Source: CAJWBT01 sp964401855
Lineage (GTDB): Bacteria > Chloroflexota > Dehalococcoidia > Lucifugimonadales > UBA3495
Reading direction: 5' to 3'
DNA: 31,131 nucleotides
Assembly: GCA_964401855.1 (NCBI GenBank)
Contig: CAYOAF010000252.1
Span: forward strand, 1-31,131
Part shown: one piece after another, positions 22,809-30,151 of the stretch
How the letters are laid out: each line of letters opens with the position of its first letter
Numbering within the stretch: position 1 is the stretch's first letter
Notes under the pieces: model-generated
The model's input: only the letters and a program-made list of their open reading frames with translations
Databases searched by the model: none
What the model was told of the DNA's origin: nothing
Position numbers and translations under genes: made by a program

Positions 22809-23789
22809 ATGGAGGAAGCTGCCCAGCGGTTATTGGCGGGGGACCAGCGGACCCTCTCCCGGCTGATCTCTCTCCTTGAGCGGGGCGACCCGCGAGCCGC
22901 CAAGGTCTTGAGGTCCATAGACCCTCACACCGGTGCGGCCTATACCATAGGGATCACTGGGCCGCCCGGCGCCGGAAAGAGCACCATTGTGGACCGGCTC
23001 ACCGAACTGTTGCGCGGCCAGGGATTGACCGTAGGCATCATCGGGGTCGACCCCAGCAGCCCATTCAGCGGCGGTGCTTTGCTCGGTGACCGGGTGCGGA
23101 TGCAGCGCCACTATCTGGACCCAGGGGTGTTCATCCGCAGCGTGGCGACTCGCGGACATTCTGGAGGATTGTCTCGGATCGTCAAGGGAATAATCCGCCT
23201 CCTGGATGCTGCCCGCACGGACATCGTCTTAGTGGAAACCGTGGGCGTCGGCCAGACCGAGTTGGGCATTGTGGGAGTGGCTGATACTATCTTGCTGACC
23301 CTGGTGCCCGAATCTGGAGACGCCATTCAGACCCTCAAAGCGGGAGTCATGGAAGTAGCGGATATCTATCTGGTCAACAAGGCGGACCGGGGGGGCGCAG
23401 ACCACCTGGCGGCCGCCATCAATGCGATGGTCCAGATGGTCAATGCCCACTCAGACTGGAGCCCTCCCGCGCTGTTGACCACTGCCCAGTCGGGCCAGGG
23501 TATTGAGGAGCTGTGGGACAGGATCCAGGATCACCGAGAGGTGCTCTACAGCACGGCCGAGTTGGCCAGACGCCGGGGGGCTCACCGGCAGCGGGAGTTC
23601 CTAGAGACGGTGGAGGAAGAGCTGGGCCGGCGGCTCAAGGCGCTGGTGGAAAACGATCCGGCCTTAGTGGCCACGATGGAGAAAGTGGCAAACAGAGAGG
23701 TTGAGCCGTACTCCTCGGCCATGGAATTTCTCGATTCTCCATACCTGCCGCCGGAGTGGCTTGCCACTCTGCCGGCAAAACCAGACTAG
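22809..23789 (+). CDS. meaB: MeaB/ArgK-family P-loop GTPase (methylmalonyl-CoA mutase chaperone)
   Basis: 326 residues from the ATG at 22809, the usual family length. MeaB guards B12-dependent acyl-CoA mutases, using GTP hydrolysis to gate cofactor loading and repair. Seen: LLAGDQRTLSRLISLLERGDP, the P-loop GITGPPGAGKSTIVDRL, VGIIGVDPSSPFSGGALLGDRVRM, FIRSVATRGHSGGLS, VLVETVGVGQTE (Walker B and switch region), DTILLTLVPESGD and the guanine motif VNKAD. GGAG lies ten bases before this ATG. A longer frame reaches back to 22641, and a GTG at 22740 is also possible. No mutase subunit gene lies in the window. Confidence 0.92.
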   Translation: MEEAAQRLLAGDQRTLSRLISLLERGDPRAAKVLRSIDPHTGAAYTIGITGPPGAGKSTIVDRLTELLRGQGLTVGIIGVDPSSPFSGGALLGDRVRMQRHYLDPGVFIRSVATRGHSGGLSRIVKGIIRLLDAARTDIVLVETVGVGQTELGIVGVADTILLTLVPESGDAIQTLKAGVMEVADIYLVNKADRGGADHLAAAINAMVQMVNAHSDWSPPALLTTAQSGQGIEELWDRIQDHREVLYSTAELARRRGAHRQREFLETVEEELGRRLKALVENDPALVATMEKVANREVEPYSSAMEFLDSPYLPPEWLATLPAKPD

Positions 23790-23907
23790 TCTTTTCCAGG
23801 CCTTTTTCCGGTAGGGTGAGAGTGCCTGCGGCGGTGGTGATTGAGGGGTGAACGGCAGTCGGCAGTAGATGGTTTTCGACCACCTTTTTCTACGTCGGAG
23901 TATCAAG

Positions 23908-24546
23908 ATGGTGATTCTAGGAGTCGACCTTAGGGCCTCGGCCAAACGTCCTAGCACCGTGGTTGCATTGGACAGCCAAGCCCGAATTAAGTTCATCGAT
24001 AGTTTTAGCGACGACAATGAGCTTGTCCAGATGACTGAGTGCCACAATCCCGAACTCATCGCCATAGGGGCTCCCCTAGGGCTGCCGGACGGCCTGTGTT
24101 GTCTGGAAACCTCATGCAATTGCCATTTCTCGGTTCCACTGCGGAAAGGCCGCCAGTCGGAGGCGGAGCTATCCCGCATGGGGATAAGCTGCTTTTTCAC
24201 CAGCAAGGGCTCCATCATACGCAACCTGATATACCGGAGTATGGCGCTGAGCAGCCTGCTGAGCGGGCTGGGGCTGGAAGTAATAGAGGCCTATCCCCAC
24301 GCCACCAAAGTAATCCTCTTCGGCGATAATGTCCCGCCCAAAAACAGCGCGGAGAGCCTGGTATTCATGAAAGAGCGGCTAGCTCCCTTGATTCAAGGGT
24401 TGGGGCCCCACCTGGGCGGACTCGACCGCAACAGTTGCGACGCGATGTTGAACGCCTATACGGGTTTTCTCCACACCCAAGACGCCACCGATACCCTCGG
24501 CACTCCCAAAGAAGGCAGGGTGGTCCTGCCGAAGCTCCCCTGTTGA
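23908..24546 (+). CDS. DUF429 family protein (predicted RNase H-like nuclease fold)
   Basis: 212 residues, starting at the ATG at 23908 with GGAG seven bases upstream. DUF429 pattern: MVILGVDLRASAKRPSTVVAL (D7), ELIAIGAPLGLPDG, a middle helix region with RxxE-like RGISCFF-type context (SRMGISCFFTSKGSIIRNLIYRSMALSSLLSGLGLEVIEAYPHATKVIL), and a C-terminal LDRNSCDAMLNAYTGFLH carrying an acidic residue in a helix. The second acidic position usual in the family (IDAPL) is glycine here, G54 in IGAPL, so nuclease activity is doubtful. Its role is unknown. It lies 118 bases after meaB. Confidence 0.8.
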   Translation: MVILGVDLRASAKRPSTVVALDSQARIKFIDSFSDDNELVQMTECHNPELIAIGAPLGLPDGLCCLETSCNCHFSVPLRKGRQSEAELSRMGISCFFTSKGSIIRNLIYRSMALSSLLSGLGLEVIEAYPHATKVILFGDNVPPKNSAESLVFMKERLAPLIQGLGPHLGGLDRNSCDAMLNAYTGFLHTQDATDTLGTPKEGRVVLPKLPC

Positions 24547-24985
24547 GGTGCCTTCCGGCCGGCGTACCTCTCGTCAAAGGAAGCCCCGGCCATTCTTCGA
24601 CCTGGGGTATGATGCCCGACGCCATTCGCCCGCGCCTCTCTCCCGTTTGTGGCTGAAGGCCCATCCCAATCCCCCATCCGCCGTAGGTGGACCGCGAAGC
24701 ACCTGCCCAGCTTTCTCCAGCCCACCCAATCCATCCGCAGCGGCCGTCCCCGGTCATTTGACTCGGCAAGGGGCCTTACCGGTCCGGCCATGGCGGCTAC
24801 CGGTCTTTCCCCATCGGCCGAGGGTAGGCCGGGGCAGCACGTCACAAGGCCGGGGTGTTTTCCCAATACGCCGGGCTGGAGGCGTTCTGGTGGGGGTAAT
24901 CCTTGATTCATCTGCCCGGTACTGGCTACACTAAGAGTAGAGGAATGGAAGGCTGAGGGCCGATCAAGGCAAAGGGGTAGGGACA
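24547..24985. other. Intergenic region before the hibernation factor gene
   Basis: 439 bases. Several open frames cross it on both strands, but none has family-like composition or a good start site. It contains a hairpin (ACCGGT at 24778-24783 and 24799-24804 around GCCATGGC) and a promoter at 24903-24932. I do not recognise a structured RNA, although an unrecognised one cannot be ruled out. Confidence 0.4.
24903..24932 (+). promoter_or_regulatory. Promoter for the hibernation factor gene
   Basis: TTGATT (24903-24908) and TACACT (24927-24932) are 18 bases apart. Transcription would start near 24939, about 47 bases before the TTG start at 24986. Confidence 0.5.
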
Positions 24986-25558
24986 TTGGATCTGCAGATA
25001 CAGGGCAGGAACGTGGATATCAGCGACCAGGTCCGCAAGCACGTAACCGAAAAGCTGGGCCGGATCGGCCGGTATCTTCCCGGGATCACCAGGGCCGCGG
25101 TGGAGCTGGCTTCAGAACCTACCCGCTCCCAGCGAGACCGGGTGGTGGCCCAGGTAACCCTCGATGTAAGCGGTTCCATCCTCCGTGCCGAACAGCGGGC
25201 ATCCAACACCGAGGCGGCCATCAACTCGGTGGCCGAAGTGCTGGCCCGGAGGATCGAGCGGTATAAGAGCCGGACCTACCGTAGCGAGCGGGCCCGGCAG
25301 GCCACTTCTCTTAGGGTCCAAGAGGCCGAAGAGGCGGCCCCCTCGGCGAGCCCGGTTGAAGATGAGGAGATGAGCGACGGCAACGTGGTGCGGATAAAGC
25401 GGTTCAATATGAAGCCCATGTCGGTGGACGAGGCGGCCTTCCAGATGAGGTTGCTCGGCCACCATTTCTTCATGTTCCTGAATGACGAATCGGACCAGTA
25501 CAACCTGTTGTACCAGCGAGACGACAACAATTTCGGCCTCATCCAACCCAAGGGCTGA
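24986..25558 (+). CDS. hpf: Ribosome hibernation-promoting factor, long form (HPF/RaiA)
   Basis: 190 residues. The N-terminal domain (DLQIQGRNVDISDQVRKHVTEKLGRIGRYLPGI ... VAQVTLDVSGSILRAEQRASNTEAAINSVAEVLARRIERYKSR) binds in the small-subunit decoding centre of resting ribosomes. A charged linker (about 115-130) leads to the C-terminal dimerisation domain (VVRIKRFNMKPMSVDEAAFQMRLLGHHFFMFLNDESDQYNLLYQRDDNNFGLIQPKG), which pairs 70S ribosomes into 100S particles. It lacks the separate short-form and YfiA pattern of enterics. The start is a TTG at 24986 behind AGGGGTAGGG. No DUF429 overlap; it has its own promoter. Confidence 0.95.
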   Translation: MDLQIQGRNVDISDQVRKHVTEKLGRIGRYLPGITRAAVELASEPTRSQRDRVVAQVTLDVSGSILRAEQRASNTEAAINSVAEVLARRIERYKSRTYRSERARQATSLRVQEAEEAAPSASPVEDEEMSDGNVVRIKRFNMKPMSVDEAAFQMRLLGHHFFMFLNDESDQYNLLYQRDDNNFGLIQPKG

Positions 25559-25640
25559 CCGCCCGCCCGGAGGGCGCATACGGGTCACCCAAGCCACTGA
25601 CCCGGGTCCATTAGAAAGGCCCGCCTTCTGGAGAAACCGA

Positions 25641-25771
25641 TTACTCAGTCAACTTGGTTTTGACGGGATGTTATTCTGAGGAGCGGACCAACGAAGAATC
25701 TCAGCGCAGCAACGAGATTCTTCGCTTCGCTCAAAATGACATTAGGCACTTCTACTTGGACAGGGTACTAG
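25641..25771. repeat. Diverged MITE-like element, inverted relative of 12152-12244
   Basis: Starts ACTCAGTCAACTTGGTTTTGAC like the inverse of the 12152 element, includes the GATTCTTCGCTTCGCTCA palindrome common in bacterial spacers, and ends with a degenerate terminus GGGTACTAG. The last bases overlap the 3' end of the SPFH gene on the other strand. Confidence 0.75.
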
Positions 25772-26631
25772 GACCCGTCGCTGCTCCCCTGCTCCTGCTT
25801 GCCTTGGCCCAGGAAAGGCGAAAGCATGGAGGTGAACTCCATGGGGAAGATCCATTTGGTGGACGGGCTGGCGCCCAGGGACTTGAGGGTGTCGAAGTAC
25901 TGAAGGTTCATGGTCTTGGCGTCCACTGTGCTGGCCACCTGGTAGATCTTGTCCAGCGCGGAGCTGAACCCCTCGGCGCGCAGGATAGCCGCCTGGCGGT
26001 TCCCTTCGGCTTCCAGGATAGCCGCCTGGCGGCTGCCCTCGGCCTCCAAGATGGCCGCCTGTTTCTCGCCCTCGGCCCGGTTGATTTGGGCTTGGCGCGT
26101 GCCCTCGGACTCGGTAATTTCGGCGGTTTTGATGGCGGCCGCCGACTTCTCCCGCTCCATCGCCTGCTTCACCCCCGGCGGCGGGTCGATCTCGTTGATC
26201 TCCACCTGCTTGACCTTGACCCCCCAGCGGTCGGTGACCTCGTCCATTCGTATCTGCATCTGGTCACGGATTCTTTCCCTTTCAGCCAAGGCAGAGGCCA
26301 GGGTGGTGGCGCCGATGACCGCCCGCAGGGTGGCGTAGGCCAGGTTCACCACGGCCATCTCGAAGTTCTGCACTTCGAGGACCGCCCTCTCAGCAATATC
26401 CTCCTGGACCTGGTAGTAGATCACGAAGTCCATGTCCACGACCACGTTGTCCGAGGTGATGTATTTCTGGGTTGGTACCCGGGCAACCCGCTCCCGCAGG
26501 TCCACCTTGGTGCCGTTGTACAGGATCGGTATCAAAAAGTGGAACCCGGGGCTCCTGTTGCCCACGAAAGTCCCGAACCTCTGGACCACCATCCTCTGAT
26601 ACTGCTGGACGACTATCAGTCCGGCTGCCAT
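25768..26631 (-). CDS. SPFH/band-7 (stomatin-like) protein
   Basis: 287 residues. SPFH core: IVVQQYQRMVVQRFGTFVGNRSPGFHFLIPIL, DLRERVARVPTQKYITSDNVVVDMDFVIYYQV, LAYATLRAVIGATTLASALAERERIRDQMQIRMDEVTDRWGVKVKQVEINEIDPP. A coiled region follows with an 11-residue unit (EAEGSRQAAIL) repeated about three times near 187-222. It lacks the N-terminal membrane helix of most stomatins and starts only a few residues before the SPFH core, so it may associate with the membrane through its NfeD partner, encoded just upstream and ending 31 bases before it. GGAG lies seven bases before the ATG. The stop codon lies in the terminus of a mobile-type repeat. Confidence 0.92.
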   Translation of the reverse strand: MAAGLIVVQQYQRMVVQRFGTFVGNRSPGFHFLIPILYNGTKVDLRERVARVPTQKYITSDNVVVDMDFVIYYQVQEDIAERAVLEVQNFEMAVVNLAYATLRAVIGATTLASALAERERIRDQMQIRMDEVTDRWGVKVKQVEINEIDPPPGVKQAMEREKSAAAIKTAEITESEGTRQAQINRAEGEKQAAILEAEGSRQAAILEAEGNRQAAILRAEGFSSALDKIYQVASTVDAKTMNLQYFDTLKSLGASPSTKWIFPMEFTSMLSPFLGQGKQEQGSSDGS

Positions 26632-26662
26632 CTCTTACTCCTGACAGGGCGGCCAGATTCCA

Positions 26663-28015
26663 TCAAATGAGTTCATTATCTTGCCGGGAAACCATTAGAA
26701 TTAGGCCGTCTATCTTGGAGACCTTGACTGTTTCACCTATCCCTACCACACTACCATCTTCGCTCACCGCCGTCCATGTCTCACTCCCTACCCGGACCAC
26801 GCCCCGGGGGGCCAGTTCGCCGGTAACGGCGCCGATCATCCCTTCCAATGACGGTTTTGTTGGCCGGAGACCCTCTTTTCGAGACTGGTAAATCACCCGG
26901 ACCACGTACAGGAGGGTCAGGCCCAACGCCCCCGCCGTGCCCCCCACCAGCCACCGGTTGACCGACACCGGCGGCAGCGTGGGTGACCCGCCCCCGAACT
27001 GGGTGAACAACAAGAGCCCGCCGACGGAAAAACTGATGATGGAGCCGACGCCCAGGATACCGAAGCTGGCCACCTGGGTTTCCAATATTGCCAGAACTAT
27101 GGCCACCAGGATGAAGGCCACCCCGGCCCAATTGACCGGCAGGTTGCCGAAGGCGAGGAAGGCCAGCATCAGGGATAAGACGCCGACCACGCCGGGAGCG
27201 ATCAGGCCTGGATTGAACACCTCGACGACGATGCCCAGGCCGCCGATGGAGAGCAGGATGAAGGAGATATTGGGGTCGGAGATGAATTCCAGGAAGTGCT
27301 CCAGCGGGTTCTTGTCGAGCCGGACCTGGGAGAGGTCGCTGGCGTCCAGGGTGTAGGGACCGGCGGCGGTCTCCACCGTTCGGCCGTGAAGTTGGGCTAG
27401 CAGGTCGTCCAGGTCGCCGGCGATGAAGTCCACCACATTCAGTTCCATCGCCTCTATGGCGCTGTAGGAAGCAGCCTCGAGCACCGCCTCTTCCAGTTTG
27501 TCCTGGTTCCGTCCCCGCGCCTGGGCGATGCTACGAATCAGCGCGGCGGCGGCGTTGGTAACCTTGTTGGCCAGGGTCTCGCCCAGGTCCTCGCCGGTCC
27601 CGGAGATTGGCGTGGCCGCCCCGATGTTCGTGCCGGGGGCCATGACGGCGAAATGGCCCGCCGCGGTGATGAAGGTGCCCGCGGAGCCGGTTTGGGCGCC
27701 CCTGGGAGAGACGTAGACGGCCACCGGCAGCGGGGCCTCAAGCAGTTCCTCGACAATACCTCTCGTGGAGTCGAGCAGGCCTCCCGGCGTATCCAGCTCA
27801 ATGATTAGCAGGGTGGCCTGGTCCCTTTGAGCCTGCTCGATGGCGCGGGATATGAACCTTTCCCTGACCGGGTTGATGATGCCGTCCACCTCGGCCACCA
27901 GGGCGTGAGGCGTCTGAGCGAGGGCCAGGGTTGGATCTATCAATCCAGCCAGCCCCACGACCGCGAAAACAAGGAGTAGTGCAATCCGGACCCTTCCGGC
28001 CGAAAACACGGTCAT
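26663..28015 (-). CDS. nfeD: NfeD-family membrane-bound serine protease (ClpP-like domain)
   Basis: 450 residues. Starting at the ATG at 28015 gives a clear signal peptide: MTVFSAGRVR, the hydrophobic IALLLVFAVVGLAGL, and a cleavage-like ALA before QT. The ClpP-class protease domain follows (ALVAEVDGIINPVRERFI, LIIELDTPGGLLDSTR, the nucleophile region GSAGTFITAA, ISGTGEDLGETLANKVTNA). Then come about four membrane helices (ISFILLSIGGLGIVVEVF through FLLLFTQFG and ALGLTLLYVV) and a C-terminal OB-fold (GMIGAVTGELAPRGVVRVGSETWTA). NfeD pairs with SPFH proteins in membrane quality control. An upstream ATG at 28069 would lie inside the predicted -10 box. Transcribed with the SPFH gene. Confidence 0.93.
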   Translation of the reverse strand: MTVFSAGRVRIALLLVFAVVGLAGLIDPTLALAQTPHALVAEVDGIINPVRERFISRAIEQAQRDQATLLIIELDTPGGLLDSTRGIVEELLEAPLPVAVYVSPRGAQTGSAGTFITAAGHFAVMAPGTNIGAATPISGTGEDLGETLANKVTNAAAALIRSIAQARGRNQDKLEEAVLEAASYSAIEAMELNVVDFIAGDLDDLLAQLHGRTVETAAGPYTLDASDLSQVRLDKNPLEHFLEFISDPNISFILLSIGGLGIVVEVFNPGLIAPGVVGVLSLMLAFLAFGNLPVNWAGVAFILVAIVLAILETQVASFGILGVGSIISFSVGGLLLFTQFGGGSPTLPPVSVNRWLVGGTAGALGLTLLYVVRVIYQSRKEGLRPTKPSLEGMIGAVTGELAPRGVVRVGSETWTAVSEDGSVVGIGETVKVSKIDGLILMVSRQDNELI

Positions 28016-28067
28016 GCACCTGCAGCCCGGTTGTTTCGGCGATGCAGCTATCGCCGGGCTCACTTTC

Positions 28068-28096
28068 ATGATCCTTCAACGCCGGGGGGTTGTCAA
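28068..28096 (-). promoter_or_regulatory. Promoter for the nfeD-SPFH pair
   Basis: On the minus strand, a consensus TTGACA (28096-28091) is followed after 17 bases by GATCAT (28073-28068, four of six). Transcription would start near 28061, favouring the nfeD start at 28015 over 28069. Confidence 0.5.
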
Positions 28097-28143
28097 TTTG
28101 GGTGGCCGGCCGGGCCGGAGGACGAAAGTGGCTGCCGGCGTTC

Positions 28144-28171
28144 TTGACACCCAAGGGCGCGGCTGTATAAT
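28144..28171 (+). promoter_or_regulatory. Consensus sigma-70 promoter of the GntR/por operon
   Basis: TTGACA (28144-28149) and TATAAT (28166-28171), both perfect matches, separated by 16 bases. Transcription would start near 28178. It is the strongest promoter in the window and is divergent from the nfeD promoter. Confidence 0.85.
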
Positions 28172-28189
28172 GAAACAAATCCAGGAAAT

Positions 28190-28200
28190 TGGTCTGACCA
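28190..28200 (+). promoter_or_regulatory. Palindromic operator typical of FadR/GntR regulators
   Basis: TGGTCTGACCA is a perfect 11-base palindrome of the TGGTC-N-GACCA kind bound by FadR-subfamily regulators. It lies about 12 bases after the predicted transcription start and directly before the regulator's start codon, so a bound repressor would block its own gene and probably the oxidoreductase genes behind it. Confidence 0.7.
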
Positions 28201-28201
28201 C

Positions 28202-28942
28202 TTGACGGTGATACCGGCAGAGCTAGAAAAGGTCCGGCAGCGACGGCTGTACGAGGATATCGTGCAGCAGCTCCACTTGCTGATTCACCAGGGCACCCTG
28301 CGGCACGGGGCCCGCTTGCCCGCGGAGCGGGTGCTGGCGGAGCAGTTCAAGGCGAGCCGAAGCTCCGTGCGGGAAGCCATCCGGTGGCTGGAATTGCAAG
28401 GTCTGGTGGTGAGCAGGCGCGGCTCGGGGACCTTCATCAACACCGAGAACTTGGACTCGGTTGCGGCCTTGATCGCGTCTACCTCGAGTTCCGGAACGGA
28501 GGCGCTGAGGGAGATTTTCGAGGTGCGCCACCTGTTGGAGCCGCAGATCGCGGCAGTGGCCGCCCGGCGGGCCGGCGAGGAAGATGTGCGGCGGCTCGGG
28601 CAAATCCTGGAAGATCAACAGCGGCAGATCGCGGAAGGGAAGACAGGGGTCGACGCCGACACCGCCTTCCACTTCACCCTCGCTTCAGCCACCCACAACT
28701 CGGCGCTGGTAAAGGTGGTCAGCGCGGTGGAAGATATCCTCCGCCGCTCCCGTGACCAATCTTTTCAAGAGACGGGGAGACCGCAGCGCTCTCTCGCCTC
28801 CCACCGCCTGATCCTGGACATGGTGCGGGCCCGCGACGCCGACGGGGCGCGACAGGCGATGGAACACCACCTGACATCAGTGGAACCGAGCTATCAGCAA
28901 ATCCCCCCCCTTACGAAAGGGCGGATAAAGGGGGGATTTTGA
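28202..28942 (+). CDS. FadR-subfamily GntR transcriptional regulator
   Basis: 246 residues from a TTG at 28202; a GTG two codons later is an alternative. The N-terminal winged helix is LYEDIVQQLHLLIHQGTLRHGARLPAERVLAEQFKASRSSVREAIRWLELQGLVVSRRGSGTFI. The C-terminal FCD ligand domain has the metal-site arrangement of the family: EVRHLLEPQIAAVAA, DADTAFHFTLASATHN and SHRLILDMVRARDADGARQAMEHHL. Such proteins sense carboxylic acids or acyl-CoAs. The last residues (IPPLTKGRIKGGF) are a translation of a C/G-rich repeat and are not part of the family. It lies 40 bases before a 2-oxoacid:ferredoxin oxidoreductase gene, which it probably controls together with itself. Confidence 0.93.
   Translation: MTVIPAELEKVRQRRLYEDIVQQLHLLIHQGTLRHGARLPAERVLAEQFKASRSSVREAIRWLELQGLVVSRRGSGTFINTENLDSVAALIASTSSSGTEALREIFEVRHLLEPQIAAVAARRAGEEDVRRLGQILEDQQRQIAEGKTGVDADTAFHFTLASATHNSALVKVVSAVEDILRRSRDQSFQETGRPQRSLASHRLILDMVRARDADGARQAMEHHLTSVEPSYQQIPPLTKGRIKGGF
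28899..28939. repeat. C/G-rich hairpin repeat inside the end of the GntR gene
   Basis: AAATCCCCCC (28899-28908) is inverted as GGGGGGATTT (28930-28939), around TTACGAAAGGG, like the CCCCCTTACGAAGGGGG core of the spacers at 13315 and 15669. The GntR stop codon follows immediately. The stem followed by TTTT could weaken read-through into the next gene. Confidence 0.65.
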
Positions 28943-28966
28943 CCGCTGAAGGCTGAAAGCTGAATC
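28942..28966 (+). repeat. AGCTGA-type repeat tract, copy 4
   Basis: CCGCTGAAGGCTGAAAGCTGAAT fills the spacer after the GntR stop codon and ends a few bases before the TTGGAGG ribosome site of the next gene, as in the other three copies. Confidence 0.55.
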
Positions 28967-28982
28967 TCTTGGAGGCCAACCC

Positions 28983-30134
28983 ATGACCACAGTAGCTGTG
29001 GAGGTGGTGTACCGGGGCATCTACCAGAGGACCTTGGCCCGGAACATCATTCGGACTATCGTCTTCGCCGCGCGGAAAGAGGGCAAGATCGGCACTGCCT
29101 TCGGCCGCTATGGCGACTCCCCGGAGCGCAACGGCATTCCGGCAAAACAGTTCGCCATCGTCGCGGACAACCCGGAAGAGTTGGAGGAGAGCCTGGCCGT
29201 CTATGAAGCATCGGAAGTAGACGTCACAATCACCCTGGACGATACCCTGTGCAAGGGAATCGAGTCCTGGGCCTGGTACGGTTTTGAGCCCATCAACGAG
29301 TTGACCAAGTCCAATGGCACGTTGATAGTTACCTCCCGTCAGGATGCCGCGTCCCTAGTTGAGGACATCCACCAGAAAGACCTCCCCTACAATCTGGCCA
29401 TCGTGACCGGCACGCCAAGCTATTCCGGCCTTTGGGTTTTCAAGGACGACCACACCGACGTGAGGGTCCTAGGCGCGTTGAGCCAGGTGTGTCCCCAGCT
29501 TGTGGGCCAGGACGCCATGCTGGAGGCCATCCGGGAGCAATTCGCCAACGACACCAAGGTGGCTTCGGCCATGAAGGCCCACTACCGGGTGGCCCTCCGG
29601 CCGGTCGAGCCCGGCGAGGGCAAAACGGAGGCTACGGTCAAATTCGACCTGCCCGGCTGGAAGGACATGGAAGAAGCCCTCGTGATCAAAGCCATGGGCC
29701 AGGGCGGCGGCTTCCGAGGTGGCGACGAGGGGTTCCAGCCAGCGCGCAGCACGGTTTTCAACAAGTTCAGTACCCGCTCCATGCGCCCGGTCATCAACTT
29801 CGAGACCTGCACCACGTGCACCCTGTGCTGGCTCCAGTGCCCGGACACCTGCTTCGACGTGACCCCGGACGGGCTGTATGACGCCGATATGGGGTCCTGC
29901 TGCGGTTGCGGCGTCTGCGAGGCCGTCTGCCCCGTTACCGGCTGCATCACCATGGTGAGCGAGGCCCATTTCAACGACAACGATAGCCAATGGGAGGCGT
30001 GGCACAAGGACAAGGGTGGCTACAAGAGTTGGATGGCCGGTCTACTCGAAAAGCAGAAGGCGGAGAGCCGCACGCACGGCTTCCACCACAAGGGACAATA
30101 TGCCGAAGAGATTGCGGCAATGGAGGAAGGGTAA
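28983..30134 (+). CDS. 2-oxoacid:ferredoxin oxidoreductase, fused gamma-delta subunit
   Basis: 383 residues. Residues 1 to about 200 are the gamma subunit (YRGIYQRTLARNIIRTIVFAARKEGKIGTAFGRYGDSPERNG ... VLGALSQVCPQLVGQDAMLEAI). Residues from about 255 to 325 are the delta ferredoxin domain with two [4Fe-4S] motifs: CTTCTLCWLQCPDTC and, in the SCCGCGVCEAVCP segment, CxxCxxCxxxCP. The complex oxidatively decarboxylates a 2-oxoacid to an acyl-CoA and reduces ferredoxin, or works in reverse. Gamma and delta are separate chains in many archaea and joined in some bacteria. GGAGG lies eight bases before the ATG. The alpha subunit gene follows after 17 bases. The substrate is not certain, so I give no symbol. 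Confidence 0.93.
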   Translation: MTTVAVEVVYRGIYQRTLARNIIRTIVFAARKEGKIGTAFGRYGDSPERNGIPAKQFAIVADNPEELEESLAVYEASEVDVTITLDDTLCKGIESWAWYGFEPINELTKSNGTLIVTSRQDAASLVEDIHQKDLPYNLAIVTGTPSYSGLWVFKDDHTDVRVLGALSQVCPQLVGQDAMLEAIREQFANDTKVASAMKAHYRVALRPVEPGEGKTEATVKFDLPGWKDMEEALVIKAMGQGGGFRGGDEGFQPARSTVFNKFSTRSMRPVINFETCTTCTLCWLQCPDTCFDVTPDGLYDADMGSCCGCGVCEAVCPVTGCITMVSEAHFNDNDSQWEAWHKDKGGYKSWMAGLLEKQKAESRTHGFHHKGQYAEEIAAMEEG

Positions 30135-30151
30135 CCCCAACAGGAGAAGCA

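Noticed and set aside
24547..24985. Possible riboswitch or structured RNA in the G/C-rich spacer
   Set aside because: I tried to match cobalamin, c-di-GMP, SRP and RNase P consensus blocks on both strands and found none. Only an ordinary promoter and a short hairpin are supportable.
25654..26670. Plus-strand open frame of 338 residues opposite the SPFH gene
   Set aside because: It is antisense to a conserved SPFH protein, has a repetitive low-complexity translation, and starts inside a repeat element.
28016..28069. 18-residue N-terminal extension of NfeD
   Set aside because: The ATG at 28069 would lie in the predicted -10 box, and the shorter form has a proper signal peptide.
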